Below are positions 53,817 through 63,255 of a DNA stretch of 64,000 nt, in pieces. The notes under the pieces are model-generated. The model searched no databases, was not told the DNA's origin, and was given only the letters and a program-made list of their open reading frames with translations. Every line of letters starts with the position of its first letter. Within the stretch, counting starts at the first letter, position 1. The DNA is from an uncultured Flavobacteriaceae bacterium (GTDB lineage Bacteria > Bacteroidota > Bacteroidia > Flavobacteriales > Flavobacteriaceae). The DNA lies in NCBI GenBank assembly GCA_947487895.1, contig CANKYF010000001.1, positions 1 to 64,000 of the forward strand, written 5' to 3'. A program made the translations under genes and the position numbers.

Positions 53817-56039
53817 TTACAGTCTGGTAACCTTATCTATACCATTAATTTTTTTAAGTTTCTCAATTAGCTTTTTTATGATGGTATTATTTTTTACAAC
53901 AAGGTGTATTTTTCCTGAGAAAAGCCCATCATCACTTTCAAAGTTAAGGCTTCTCATATTAACATGCATATTTGATGAAATAATTTGAGTAATCTCATTG
54001 ACCAAGCCTATGTTATCAATTCCAGAGATGGATATTTTAGCTAAAAATTCTTGTTGCGAAGAATCGATCCATTTTGCAGGCATGATTCTATAAGCGTAGT
54101 TAGACTGCAAACTTAAAGCATTAGGGCAATTCTTTTTGTGAACTTTTATACCATCTGATACCGTTAAGAACCCAAATACTTGATCACCAGGTATAGGGTT
54201 GCAACAATTAGATAGTTTATAATCTAGCTTTTCTTCTTCTTTACCAAAAACAAGAGAGTCATAATTAGCGGTAACTTCTTCTCGTTCTATATCCTCTTTT
54301 TTAACATGAGGTTTTCTGTTAATTCTATTTTTAATAAAACTCATTAACGCATTGCTTCTAGAGGAAGCAAAGTTTTTGAGCATGGTATTATCTATGGTAC
54401 CAATACCAACTCTGTAAAAAAGATCGAGACTTGTTTTAAGTTTAAAATAGCTAACTAGTTCATTGGTTGAAGACTCATTAAGCGTTATTTTAAGTTGCTT
54501 TAGTTTTCTTCTAAGAATTTCTTTTCCGTCTTCACCAATACGTTTTTTATCTTCTCGTAAAGCAGATTTAATTTTACTTCTGGCTCTGGCGGTAGAGGTG
54601 TAATCTAGCCAGTTTGAATTAGGTTTAGCTGTTTCAGAAGTTAAAATATCTACTTGATCACCACTTTGTAATTCATGGCTTAAAGGCACTAATTTACCAT
54701 TAACTCTAGCTCCTCTAGTTTTCATACCTACCTCGGTATGAATATTAAAAGCAAAATCTAAAGCGGTTGCTCCTTTTGGTAACGATTTTAAATCTCCTTT
54801 GGGTGTAAAAACAAATATTTCTTTTGAATATAGGTTGAGTTTAAACTGTTCAACAAAATCTACAGCATTGGTTTCAGGGTTTTCTAAAGCTTCTTGAAGT
54901 CTGTTAATCCAAGTATCAAGATTATCTTCTTTTTCGTTGCCTTGTTTGTATTTGTAATGAGCTGCATAGCCTTTTTCAGCTATTTCATTCATGCGCTCAC
55001 TTCTTATTTGAACTTCAACCCAACGACCTTTTGGTCCCATAACGGTGATATGAAGTGCTTCATATCCCGTAGATTTTGGAGAAGAAATCCAGTCTCTTAA
55101 TCTGGTAGGGTTGGGTCTAAAGTGATCTGTGACTATGGAATAAATTTTCCAAGCATAGAATTTTTCATTTTCAACATCACTATTATAAATAATTCTAATA
55201 GCGAATTTATCATAGACTTCATCAAAAGAAACCCCTTGTTTCATCATTTTTCTTCTAATAGAAAAAATAGACTTTGGTCTTCCTTTAATATTATAATTGA
55301 ATTGTTCTTTGTCTAAAGACTTTTTTATAACATCTGTAAACTGCTCTATGTATTGATCTTGCTCCTCTTTACTTTCTTGAATTTTGTCTAATATATCAAA
55401 ATACACATCTGGCTCAGTGTACTTTAAACCTAAATCTTCAAGTTCTGTTTTAATATTGTAGAGCCCAATTCTATGAGCTAAAGGGGCATAGATATAGAGT
55501 GTTTCAGAGGCTATTTTTTCTTGCTTGTCAGGACGCATAGCATCCATAGTTTGCATGTTGTGAAGTCTATCCGCAATTTTAATAATGATAACACGTACAT
55601 CATCATTAAGTGTCAACAGCATTTTTCTGAAATTTTCTGCTTGTAAAGACACATCCATGTCTTTTTCTTTACTTAAAGATGAAATTTTAGTTAACCCATC
55701 TACAATGGTAGCTACGGTGTTCCCGAAACGTTTTTCAATATCTTCAATTTCATAATCAGGGCTATCTTCAACTACATCATGCAATAGGGCAGCAGCTATA
55801 GAAGTACCGTCAAGACCAATTTCTTGTGCTACTATTTTAGCAACGGCAAGCGGATGAAAAATATAGGCTTCACCAGATTTTCTACGTTGGGTTTTATGAC
55901 CATCTAAAGCAACTTCAAAGGCACTTCTAATTAGCTTTTTATCTTCATTAGAAAGTGTGGTGTAACTAACTTGTAGTAATTCTTTGTAGGCTTTGGCTAT
56001 GGCTGCATTTTCCTTTTCAATATCTTCGGCTGTCATCAT
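53817..56039 (-). CDS. spoT: Bifunctional (p)ppGpp synthetase/hydrolase
   Basis: 740-residue RelA/SpoT homologue. HD hydrolase domain with FHPLAVAKIV, LLHDVVEDSP (HD at 87-88), KIADRLHNMQTM; synthetase domain with GRPKSIFSIRRKMMKQGVSF, KSTGYEALHITVMGPKGRWV, QIRSERMNEIAEKGYAAHYK; TGS domain FVFTPKGDLKSLPKGATALD; C-terminal ACT domain ISGIDNIGLVNEITQIISS. Hydrolase residues are intact, so both activities are expected. MMTAEDIE could start at either methionine. Confidence 0.96.
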   Translation of the reverse strand: MMTAEDIEKENAAIAKAYKELLQVSYTTLSNEDKKLIRSAFEVALDGHKTQRRKSGEAYIFHPLAVAKIVAQEIGLDGTSIAAALLHDVVEDSPDYEIEDIEKRFGNTVATIVDGLTKISSLSKEKDMDVSLQAENFRKMLLTLNDDVRVIIIKIADRLHNMQTMDAMRPDKQEKIASETLYIYAPLAHRIGLYNIKTELEDLGLKYTEPDVYFDILDKIQESKEEQDQYIEQFTDVIKKSLDKEQFNYNIKGRPKSIFSIRRKMMKQGVSFDEVYDKFAIRIIYNSDVENEKFYAWKIYSIVTDHFRPNPTRLRDWISSPKSTGYEALHITVMGPKGRWVEVQIRSERMNEIAEKGYAAHYKYKQGNEKEDNLDTWINRLQEALENPETNAVDFVEQFKLNLYSKEIFVFTPKGDLKSLPKGATALDFAFNIHTEVGMKTRGARVNGKLVPLSHELQSGDQVDILTSETAKPNSNWLDYTSTARARSKIKSALREDKKRIGEDGKEILRRKLKQLKITLNESSTNELVSYFKLKTSLDLFYRVGIGTIDNTMLKNFASSRSNALMSFIKNRINRKPHVKKEDIEREEVTANYDSLVFGKEEEKLDYKLSNCCNPIPGDQVFGFLTVSDGIKVHKKNCPNALSLQSNYAYRIMPAKWIDSSQQEFLAKISISGIDNIGLVNEITQIISSNMHVNMRSLNFESDDGLFSGKIHLVVKNNTIIKKLIEKLKKINGIDKVTRL

Positions 56040-56102
56040 AAATTAAAAGTAACATAAAGAATGTTAAGAATCAATATCAATTAGATTTTTTGTAGAGGTT
56101 TA

Positions 56103-56675
56103 TTAAGTTAAAAAATCTATAAGCTGTGTAATAGCTTTTCCTCTGTGACCAATTTTGTTCTTAAGGCTTAAATCCATCTCAGCAAAAGTGTCTTCATATC
56201 CATTTGGTCTAAAAATAGGATCATACCCAAAACCTTTTTCACCATGTTTGTTGTTTGTAATAACACCTTCACAAATACCTGTAAATGTTTTTATATCACT
56301 TCCAAGACTTAATGCTATGACTGTTTTAAAATGAGCGCTTCGGTTTTCAATATTAGTTAATGCTTCTAATAGTTTATTCATATTATCTTCAGCATTTTTT
56401 TGAGGACCAGCATATCTTGCTGAATACACTCCAGGATCTCCATTTAGAGCGTCGGTTTCTAAACCAGTATCATCTGCAAAACAATCAAAACCATAATGTG
56501 TTTTTACATATTCAGCTTTTTGAATGGCATTACCTTCAATAGTATCTTTAGTTTCAGGAATATCTTCAAAACATTCAATGTCTTTTAGACTTAAAAGCGT
56601 AATGTCTTTTGGCATTAAAGCTTGAACCTCTTTTAATTTGTTTAAGTTATTGGTGGCAAAGACTAGTTTTTTCAT
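56103..56675 (-). CDS. rdgB: Non-canonical purine NTP pyrophosphatase, RdgB/HAM1 family
   Basis: Removes ITP, dITP and XTP from nucleotide pools. 190 residues with FATNNLNKLKEVQALMPKDI, FADDTGLETDALNGDPGVYS followed by ARYAG, and KGFGYDPIFRPNGYEDTFAE. Length is normal. First gene of the run that continues with spoT. Confidence 0.95.
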   Translation of the reverse strand: MKKLVFATNNLNKLKEVQALMPKDITLLSLKDIECFEDIPETKDTIEGNAIQKAEYVKTHYGFDCFADDTGLETDALNGDPGVYSARYAGPQKNAEDNMNKLLEALTNIENRSAHFKTVIALSLGSDIKTFTGICEGVITNNKHGEKGFGYDPIFRPNGYEDTFAEMDLSLKNKIGHRGKAITQLIDFLT

Positions 56676-56737
56676 TGTTAAATATTAGAAAACTAATTAT
56701 GTTAAGATTTTTTAAGTAGTTTTATATGTTTAGAGTG

Positions 56738-56745
56738 CAAATTTA
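56738..56745 (-). promoter_or_regulatory. -7 promoter element of rdgB
   Basis: Minus strand TAAATTTG, full match, leader about 55 bases. It is shared space with the divergent gene at 56759. Confidence 0.45.
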
Positions 56746-56758
56746 AAATTAATAGATT

Positions 56759-57148
56759 ATGAAAAAATTATTAGTTGTTATTATAGTTCTCATTTTTGGT
56801 TTATCTGAAATGCAAAGTCAAAATATAAAAGCAGTACCAGTAAAAGGAAAATATGAAAACGTTTATTATAGAAGCCCTAGTACTAGTGAAGCGCCTTTTA
56901 TTGTAGACAGAATTGTGTATTCCTCTAACTATAATGGATCTAAATCAAAAAGTTCTTATCAAGTTTCTGTTTATGGCAAAGTAAAAGGAAGTAACAAGCA
57001 AGTGAATCATAATGTGCAATCTACAGACGAATTGGAGCATTATAAAAAATTATTTAATGGGAGATATAAAAAGATTTTACTTTATGAAGGAAGGCAAAAA
57101 GTAGGAAGCAAAACTTATTTTAATACTTCTATTAGTGTAGAATATTAA
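56759..57148 (+). CDS. Small exported protein of unknown function
   Basis: 129 residues with a signal peptide (MKKLLVVIIVLIFGLSEMQS, cleaved near QSQN). The mature part is basic, rich in Y, K and S, with alternating strands (YSSNYNGSKSKSSYQVSVYG, KILLYEGRQKVGSKTYFNTS). No domain recognised. Probably periplasmic; divergent from rdgB. Confidence 0.7.
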   Translation: MKKLLVVIIVLIFGLSEMQSQNIKAVPVKGKYENVYYRSPSTSEAPFIVDRIVYSSNYNGSKSKSSYQVSVYGKVKGSNKQVNHNVQSTDELEHYKKLFNGRYKKILLYEGRQKVGSKTYFNTSISVEY

Positions 57149-57196
57149 TAGATTTAACATATGATAAATGTCAGCTTTAAATGCTTTATTCTCATT

Positions 57197-57204
57197 TAAA
57201 TTTG
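57197..57204 (+). promoter_or_regulatory. -7 promoter element of the raiA-type gene
   Basis: TAAATTTG, full match, 24 bases before the start codon. Confidence 0.5.
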
Positions 57205-57228
57205 AGTATAAACTAAAAGAATTAAGGT

Positions 57229-57528
57229 ATGACAGTTAGTATTCAATATGTTCATATGCAAACCAGTGATGCAATGAGCAATTACGTGAATGAGAAATTA
57301 CAAAATCTTCATAAAAAATATGAATGGATTATTAATGCTGAAGTTCATTTTGAAGTAGAGCATAAAGCAAAACAAAAAGGTAAGATTTGTAAAATAGAGT
57401 TGAGTGCTCCTGGACCAAGAATTTTTGCAAGTTCTAATGAAGATAATTATGAAGAAGCCGTAAAACGAACCATTAAAGATTTAGAAATTCAATTAAAAAA
57501 ACGAAAACAAGTATTTAAAACATATTAA
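57229..57528 (+). CDS. hpf: Ribosome hibernation factor (short HPF/RaiA family)
   Basis: 99 residues, short form without the C-terminal dimerisation domain of long HPF. Opening MTVSIQYVHMQTSDAMSNYV, ENEKLQNLHKKYEWII-like helix, strands NAEVHFEVEHKAKQKGKICK and helix DNYEEAVKRTIKDLEIQLKK fit the beta-alpha fold that blocks the ribosomal decoding centre. Its stop overlaps the next start (TAATG). Confidence 0.92.
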   Translation: MTVSIQYVHMQTSDAMSNYVNEKLQNLHKKYEWIINAEVHFEVEHKAKQKGKICKIELSAPGPRIFASSNEDNYEEAVKRTIKDLEIQLKKRKQVFKTY

Positions 57529-57887
57529 TGAATATAGAATTATATAGAGATTATTGCTTATCAAAAAAGGGAGTTACAGAATCCATTCCGTTTCCTAAGT
57601 TGCCCAATGTGTTGGTGTTTAAAGTAAAAGGAAAAATGTTTACAGCCACAGATATTGAAACTTTTAATGGTTTTAGTATCAAATGTGTTCCTGAAACTAT
57701 TGAAGAACTAAGAGCTCAATATGATGCATTGCAAGAACCATCTTATTTTAGTAAAAAGCATTGGAGCAATGTGGTGGTTGATGGTTCTATACCAGACAAT
57801 TTATTGTATGAATGGTTAGATATTTCATATAACTTAGTAGTAGCAAAACTTACCAAAAAGGAACGATTAGAGTTAGAAGCACTTTAA
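57528..57887 (+). CDS. MmcQ/YjbR-like DNA-binding protein
   Basis: 119 residues. CyaY-like fold family: YRDYCLSKKGVTESIPFPKL, VKGKMFTATDIETFNGFSIK, EEL..YDALQEPSYFSKKHW and WLDISYNLVVAKLTKKERLE. Members bind DNA or are of unknown role. Translationally coupled to the hibernation factor; its stop is one base from the convergent rlmH stop. Confidence 0.88.
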   Translation: MNIELYRDYCLSKKGVTESIPFPKLPNVLVFKVKGKMFTATDIETFNGFSIKCVPETIEELRAQYDALQEPSYFSKKHWSNVVVDGSIPDNLLYEWLDISYNLVVAKLTKKERLELEAL

Positions 57888-57888
57888 T

Positions 57889-58362
57889 TTATCTGTGATG
57901 GTAAGGTTCGTTTCCTAAAATAGTAAAACCTCTATAAAGCTGTTCTATAAAAAATAAGCGTACCATTTGGTGTGAAAAAGTCATTTTAGATAATGATAAC
58001 TTTCCGTTAGCTCTTTTGTAAATAGCTTCAGAAAACCCATATGGACCACCAATTACGAAAATAAGTTGCTTAATACCAGAATTCATATATTTTTGTAAAT
58101 AAGAAGAAAAAGCCACAGAATCAAGCTGTTTCCCATTTTCGTCCAATAAGATTAAGGTATCCGAATTTGTTACTTTATCAAGGATAAGATTGCCTTCTTT
58201 TTCTTTTTGTTGCGTTTCACTTAAATGCTTCACTTTTTTAAGATCTGGAATAACATCAAGATTAAATTTTACATAATGCCCCAACCTTTTAGTATAATTA
58301 TCTATAAGTGACTGTAGCTCATTATTATCTGTTTTTCCTATTACAATTAGTTTTATCGTCAT
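57889..58362 (-). CDS. rlmH: 23S rRNA pseudouridine(1915) N3-methyltransferase
   Basis: 157-residue SPOUT methyltransferase acting on helix 69 of the assembled ribosome. The C-terminal block is diagnostic: LIFVIGGPYGFSEAIYKRAN, LSLSKMTFSHQMVRLFFIEQ and YRGFTILGNEPYHHR, plus the N-terminal MTIKLIVIGKTDNNELQSLI. Confidence 0.97.
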   Translation of the reverse strand: MTIKLIVIGKTDNNELQSLIDNYTKRLGHYVKFNLDVIPDLKKVKHLSETQQKEKEGNLILDKVTNSDTLILLDENGKQLDSVAFSSYLQKYMNSGIKQLIFVIGGPYGFSEAIYKRANGKLSLSKMTFSHQMVRLFFIEQLYRGFTILGNEPYHHR

Positions 58363-58462
58363 AAAATTAAAAATACTGTTTTTATGTTATGAATTTCTTA
58401 TTTAAAATAGAAATAAATAAAAAAATCATAATTCTAAAATTTAAAAAAGTAAATCTATTTAT

Positions 58463-58470
58463 TATTTTTG
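58463..58470 (+). promoter_or_regulatory. -7 promoter element of nadC
   Basis: TATTTTTG, full match, about 19 bases before the nadC start codon. Confidence 0.5.
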
Positions 58471-58489
58471 TGCGAAACCAACAAAAATT

Positions 58490-59347
58490 ATGATAACACA
58501 GGAGCAGTTTGACCAAGAAGTTAGATCTATAATTGCAAATGCCATTAGAGAAGATGTTGGAGATGGCGATCATAGTTCACTAGCATGCATTCCAGAAAAC
58601 GCCAGAGGAAAGGCAAAACTTTTAGTAAAAGACAAAGGTATTATTGGCGGTGTAAACTTTGTTAAGAAAATTTTTGCCTACGTTGATAAAAACTTAAAAC
58701 TAGATGTGCGCATTGAAGATGGTACAGAAGTTAAGTTTGGAGATGTTGTAATGTATGTAGAAGGGCCATCGCAATCTATACTAAAAGCAGAGCGTACAGT
58801 ATTAAACTCTATGCAACGTATGAGTGCTATTGCTACAAAAACCAGACACTTTGTAAATTTGGTTAAAGGCACGAATACCAAAATTTTAGATACTAGAAAA
58901 ACAACTCCAGGAATTAGAGTTCTTGAAAAATGGGCTGTGAAAATAGGGGGAGGAGAAAATCATAGATTCGCATTGTATGATATGATTATGTTAAAAGACA
59001 ATCATATAGATTTTGCAGGAGGTATCACCAAAGCCATAGAAACTTCAAAACTTTATTTAAGAGAAACAGGAAGGAATCTTCAAATTATGGTTGAAGCCAG
59101 AAACTTAAGTGAAGTTGAAGAGATACTTAGAAACGATGGTGTTTATCGTATTTTACTAGATAATTTTGATTACGAAGATACTAGAGAAGCTGTTAAAATG
59201 ATTGGAGACAAATGTTTAACAGAATCTTCAGGTAATATTAATGAGACAACTATAAGGCATTATGCAGAGTGTGGCGTGAATTATATTTCTTGTGGAGCGC
59301 TTACGCATTCTGTTCATAATATGGACTTAAGTTTAAAAGCTATGTAA
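58490..59347 (+). CDS. nadC: Nicotinate-nucleotide pyrophosphorylase (carboxylating)
   Basis: Converts quinolinate and PRPP into NaMN in NAD synthesis. 285 residues: NAIREDVGDGDHSSLACIPE, ERTVLNSMQRMSAIATKTRH, ILDTRKTTPGIRVLEKWAVK, GGGENHRFALYDMIMLKDNH and the C-terminal ESSGNINETTIRHYAECGVN fit the type II phosphoribosyltransferase. Confidence 0.96.
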   Translation: MITQEQFDQEVRSIIANAIREDVGDGDHSSLACIPENARGKAKLLVKDKGIIGGVNFVKKIFAYVDKNLKLDVRIEDGTEVKFGDVVMYVEGPSQSILKAERTVLNSMQRMSAIATKTRHFVNLVKGTNTKILDTRKTTPGIRVLEKWAVKIGGGENHRFALYDMIMLKDNHIDFAGGITKAIETSKLYLRETGRNLQIMVEARNLSEVEEILRNDGVYRILLDNFDYEDTREAVKMIGDKCLTESSGNINETTIRHYAECGVNYISCGALTHSVHNMDLSLKAM

Positions 59348-59397
59348 TAGCTTAAAAATTTTACGATTCTGCAACTCTTATCTTAGTCATAATTTAA

Positions 59398-59405
59398 TAA
59401 CTTTG
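59398..59405 (+). promoter_or_regulatory. -7 promoter element of yihY-like gene
   Basis: TAACTTTG, full match, 20 bases before the start codon. Confidence 0.5.
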
Positions 59406-59425
59406 TAGTTGAATACAAATTATTT

Positions 59426-60352
59426 ATGGCAAACCACATAGAAGACAGGCTAGAAAAAATTCCAGTTATAAATGTCTTGGTGCGGTTTCTCAAAAAAATT
59501 AAACTTCCAGGTTTAGAAGGTTTATCTTTTTACGACTTACTAGAATTATATGTTATAGGAATAGTAAAAGGGGCATTAACAACCAGAGCTAGTGCCATTG
59601 CGTTTAGCTTTTTTATGGCCTTGTTCCCGTTTTTACTATTTGTATTATTCATTATTCCATACATTCCAGTTGAAGGTTTTAAGACCGATTTCTTAGTGTT
59701 TTTAGAGTCGTTTTTACCACCCAATACATCAGACTTTTTTATCAATAATATTTTTGAAAATATAGATCAATCACAAAGAGGCGGGTTGTTATCGTCTGTT
59801 TTTGTATTGTCAATTGCATTAATGGCAAATGGTGTAAACGCCGTATTTTCTGGGTTTGAAAACTCATATCATGAGCAGCTTACGCGTAATGTGTTTAAAC
59901 AATATTTTTATGCTTTAGGAATAGCGTTAATATTGGCGTTTTTACTCATTCTCACAATTGCATTTTTAGGGTATTTTCAAATATATGTAGTTCAAGAATT
60001 ATTGGAAGTATTAGATGTGGATTCGCAAAATGTGTTTTGGGCAAATTTTGCACAATACCTCTTTTTTATTGTCATGATTTATTTGGCAATAGCTACACTT
60101 TACTATTTTGGAACACATGAAGGCAGACATTCAAAATTCTTTTCAATAGGTGCACTATTCACTACATTGTTAATTATGTTGTCTTCTTATTTGTTTGGTA
60201 TTTATATTGAAAACTTCGGACAATACAATAAACTCTATGGCTCAATAGGAGCGCTTTTAATTCTTTTGTTCTATTTATGGCTAAATGCTAATATTTTGTT
60301 ATTAGGATATGAGTTAAATGCTTCTTTAAATAAATTGCGCAAAAGATGTTAG
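59426..60352 (+). CDS. YihY/BrkB-family membrane protein
   Basis: 308 residues with six membrane segments. Family pieces are GALTTRASAIAFSFFMALFP, FLESFLPPNTSDFFINNIFE, ALMANGVNAVFSGFENSYHE and the end segment YGSIGALLILLFYLWLNANI followed by LLLGYELNA. Once thought to be RNase BN; function uncertain. The DUF2147 gene follows immediately. Confidence 0.92.
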   Translation: MANHIEDRLEKIPVINVLVRFLKKIKLPGLEGLSFYDLLELYVIGIVKGALTTRASAIAFSFFMALFPFLLFVLFIIPYIPVEGFKTDFLVFLESFLPPNTSDFFINNIFENIDQSQRGGLLSSVFVLSIALMANGVNAVFSGFENSYHEQLTRNVFKQYFYALGIALILAFLLILTIAFLGYFQIYVVQELLEVLDVDSQNVFWANFAQYLFFIVMIYLAIATLYYFGTHEGRHSKFFSIGALFTTLLIMLSSYLFGIYIENFGQYNKLYGSIGALLILLFYLWLNANILLLGYELNASLNKLRKRC

Positions 60353-60354
60353 TT

Positions 60355-60780
60355 ATGAAAAAGTTAGCTATTTATGTGATTTTATTTCTTTTACTGCCGT
60401 TTTTGGCTAGTGCACAAGATATTTTTGGGAAATGGAAAACTATTGATGATGAAACAGGTGAGGCAAAATCTATAGTAGAAATTTACAGAGATAATGGTAA
60501 GGTTTACGGTAAAATTGTAGAGATTCTTAATCCTGCTAACAAAAATGCGTTGTGTGAGAAATGTGAAGGTGAAGAAAAAAACAAACCTGTATTAGGGTTA
60601 ATTTTAATAAAGGATATGGAAAAAGAAGGGGAGTATTATAAACAAGGAATTATTTTTGATCCTGAAAGAGGAAAGAAATACAAATGTAGGCTAGGATTAA
60701 AAGATGCTAATACCCTGGAGGTAAGAGGATATATTTCTTTTTTATATGCTACACAGTATTGGAAAAGAGTTGTTAATTAA
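60355..60780 (+). CDS. Exported DUF2147 protein
   Basis: 141 residues from the ATG before KKLAIYVILFLLLPFLASAQ (signal peptide). The DUF2147 body is clear: DIFGKWKTIDDETGEAKSIV, KVYGKIVEILNPANKNALCE with a C-x-x-C (CEKC) pair, and RGYISFLYATQYWKRV. A lipocalin-like small periplasmic protein of unknown ligand. An ATG three codons earlier overlaps yihY and is less likely. Confidence 0.88.
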   Translation: MKKLAIYVILFLLLPFLASAQDIFGKWKTIDDETGEAKSIVEIYRDNGKVYGKIVEILNPANKNALCEKCEGEEKNKPVLGLILIKDMEKEGEYYKQGIIFDPERGKKYKCRLGLKDANTLEVRGYISFLYATQYWKRVVN

Positions 60781-60791
60781 TATTTCTAGAC

Positions 60792-63245
60792 TTGAGATAT
60801 TTTATAGACATCATACTCCCCATACCACTGCAAAAGTTGTTTACTTATCAAATAACCGCTGCAGAATCTGAATTTTTAAAAACTGGTATGCGTGTTGCAG
60901 TACCTTTTGGGAAAACAAAAATTTACACAGGATTAGTTTTTAGAATTCATAACCAAGCACCAACAGCCTATGATGCTAAAGAAATACATCAAATTTTAGA
61001 TGAAAGTCCTATTGTTAATCAAACGCAAATAGACCTTTGGCAATGGATGTCTAGTTATTACATGTGTACTTTAGGTGATGTGATGAGAGCAGCGTTGCCA
61101 AGTGCTTTTATTTTAGAAAGTGAAACCATAGTCACTAAAAATAATATCAAAGAAGTTGATGAGTCTATCTTAAAAGACGATGAGTTTCTAATTTACGAAG
61201 CTTTACACCATCAATCTTCTTTAAAAATTCATGATATTTCAAGCATTCTTGATAAAAAGAATGTACTGCCTGTTATAAAGAGACTTATAGAAAAAGAAGC
61301 GATTAGTGTTGAAGAAGAAGTCTACGAAAAATACAAGCCTAAGTTAGTTCGTTATGTAAAATTGCATTCAAATTTTTCTTCGGAAGAAGCTTTACAAAGT
61401 TTGTTAGAAACGTTAAGTAGAGCACCAAAACAGAGAGATGTGGTGATGACTTTATTTTCTATTTCAGCCACTACAAAAAAGCCAGTAAAAGTTACTGATT
61501 TAACTTCTGAAAGTGGGGCTTCATCTCAAATTGTTAAGGCACTGATTCATAAAGAGATTCTCGAAGAATATTTCATTCAAACGGATAGAGTACAATATGA
61601 TGGTGAAGAAAATGAAGCTTCTAAACATTTAAATGAACACCAAGAAATTGCGTTAAAAGAGGTTAAAGAATCATTTGAAACCAATAATGTTACTTTATTG
61701 TATGGGGTAACCTCCTCAGGTAAAACTGAGATTTATGTAAAATTGATTGAAAATGTGCTTGCCGCTGGCAAACAAGTTTTGTACTTATTGCCCGAAATAG
61801 CATTAACCACACAATTAGTAAATAGACTTCAGAATTACTTTGGAGATCAAGTGGCCATATATCATTCTAAATATTCAACAAACGAACGTGTTGAGGTTTG
61901 GAATAACGTTTTACAGTCTTCTGTTAAAGCAAAAATAGTTTTGGGAGCAAGATCCTCTATATTTTTACCTTTTAGCAACCTAGGATTGATAATTGTAGAT
62001 GAAGAGCATGAACAATCTTTTAAACAATTTGATCCTGCACCGCGTTATCATGCCAGAGATACAGCAGTTGTTCTAGCTGCATTGCATAAATCTAAAACCC
62101 TATTAGGCTCAGCAACACCAAGTTTAGAGAGTTATTTTAATGCTAAACAAAATAAATACGGATTTGTTGAATTAATGCACAGATACAATAATGTGTTAAT
62201 GCCAGATATTGAGTTGGTTGACATTAAAGATAAGCATAAACGCAAGAGAATGCAGGGGCATTTTAGTGATAGGCTTATTGAAGAAATAACTGAAGTTCTA
62301 GAGGAAGGAAAACAAGTAATATTGTTTCAAAACAGGCGTGGTTTTTCTCCTATTGTAGAATGTAATACATGCGGGCATTCACCTCAATGCCCTAATTGTG
62401 ATGTGAGTTTAACCTATCATCAATATAGAAGTCAGTTACGATGTCATTATTGTGGCTATGTTATGGCTATGTTGCAAGATTGTATGGCTTGTGGTAGTCA
62501 AGATTTAGATAGTAAAGGTTTTGGTACGGAACAGATAGAAGAAGAAGTGAAACTGCTATTTCCGGATTCTAAAGCAGCTAGAATGGATTTAGATACTACA
62601 AGAGGTAAATATGGCTATGAAAAGATAATAACAGCTTTAGAACAGCAGGAAATAGATATTCTGGTAGGTACTCAAATGCTAACTAAAGGATTAGATTTTA
62701 GAAATGTGAAATTAGTAGGCATTATGAATGCCGATAATATGTTGAATTTCCCAGATTTTAGAGCGCATGAACGTAGTTTTCAGTTAATGGTACAAGTATC
62801 GGGTAGGGCAGGGCGTACAGAGGAAAGAGGTAAGGTTTTAATTCAAACTTATAACCCGTACCATAACATTTTGCAGCAAGTATCTACTAATAATTATATA
62901 GAAATGTATAATGAACAAATGAACGATAGGTATAACTTTAAATATCCGCCCGTTTACAAGCAAATAAAAATTACTTTAAAGCATAAAGATTATAATAGAA
63001 CAGAAACTGCTGCTATTTGGTTTGCTAAATCATTAAGGCAATTTTTTGGAGAGTCTGTTCTTGGGCCTGAATCGCCACCAGTTGCTAGAATAAGAAATCA
63101 GTTTCATAAAAATATTTTGGTAAAGATTCCTAAGAAACAATCTTTGGCAAAAACAAAAGAAGCTATCATTAAAATAAATAATAGCTTCTCTAGTATAAAA
63201 GATTTTCGGTCGGTAAAAGTAATCTTAAATGTTGATAACTTTTAG
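60792..63245 (+). CDS. priA: Primosomal protein N' (replication restart helicase)
   Basis: 817 residues from a TTG start. The order is a 3'-DNA-binding domain (YFIDIILPIPLQKLFTYQIT), winged helix, then SF2 helicase with GVTSSGKTEIYVK (about 305-317), DEEH (about 402), a zinc region with paired cysteines (about 523-573: CNTCGHSPQCPNCD, CHYCGYVMAMLQDCMACGSQ) and FGTEQIEEEVKLLFPDSKAA, GTQMLTKGLDFRNVKLVGIM. It reloads the replisome at stalled forks. No ATG close to the N-terminus restores a better start. Confidence 0.95.
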   Translation: MRYFIDIILPIPLQKLFTYQITAAESEFLKTGMRVAVPFGKTKIYTGLVFRIHNQAPTAYDAKEIHQILDESPIVNQTQIDLWQWMSSYYMCTLGDVMRAALPSAFILESETIVTKNNIKEVDESILKDDEFLIYEALHHQSSLKIHDISSILDKKNVLPVIKRLIEKEAISVEEEVYEKYKPKLVRYVKLHSNFSSEEALQSLLETLSRAPKQRDVVMTLFSISATTKKPVKVTDLTSESGASSQIVKALIHKEILEEYFIQTDRVQYDGEENEASKHLNEHQEIALKEVKESFETNNVTLLYGVTSSGKTEIYVKLIENVLAAGKQVLYLLPEIALTTQLVNRLQNYFGDQVAIYHSKYSTNERVEVWNNVLQSSVKAKIVLGARSSIFLPFSNLGLIIVDEEHEQSFKQFDPAPRYHARDTAVVLAALHKSKTLLGSATPSLESYFNAKQNKYGFVELMHRYNNVLMPDIELVDIKDKHKRKRMQGHFSDRLIEEITEVLEEGKQVILFQNRRGFSPIVECNTCGHSPQCPNCDVSLTYHQYRSQLRCHYCGYVMAMLQDCMACGSQDLDSKGFGTEQIEEEVKLLFPDSKAARMDLDTTRGKYGYEKIITALEQQEIDILVGTQMLTKGLDFRNVKLVGIMNADNMLNFPDFRAHERSFQLMVQVSGRAGRTEERGKVLIQTYNPYHNILQQVSTNNYIEMYNEQMNDRYNFKYPPVYKQIKITLKHKDYNRTETAAIWFAKSLRQFFGESVLGPESPPVARIRNQFHKNILVKIPKKQSLAKTKEAIIKINNSFSSIKDFRSVKVILNVDNF
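63148..63189 (-). terminator. Possible terminator of the LytTR gene inside priA
   Basis: On the minus strand AGAAGCTAT and ATAGCTTCT form a 9-bp stem with a 14-base loop, followed by TTTGTTTTTG. It lies about 65 bases past the LytTR stop, antisense to the last codons of priA. Confidence 0.4.
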
Positions 63246-63255
63246 TGCAATATTT

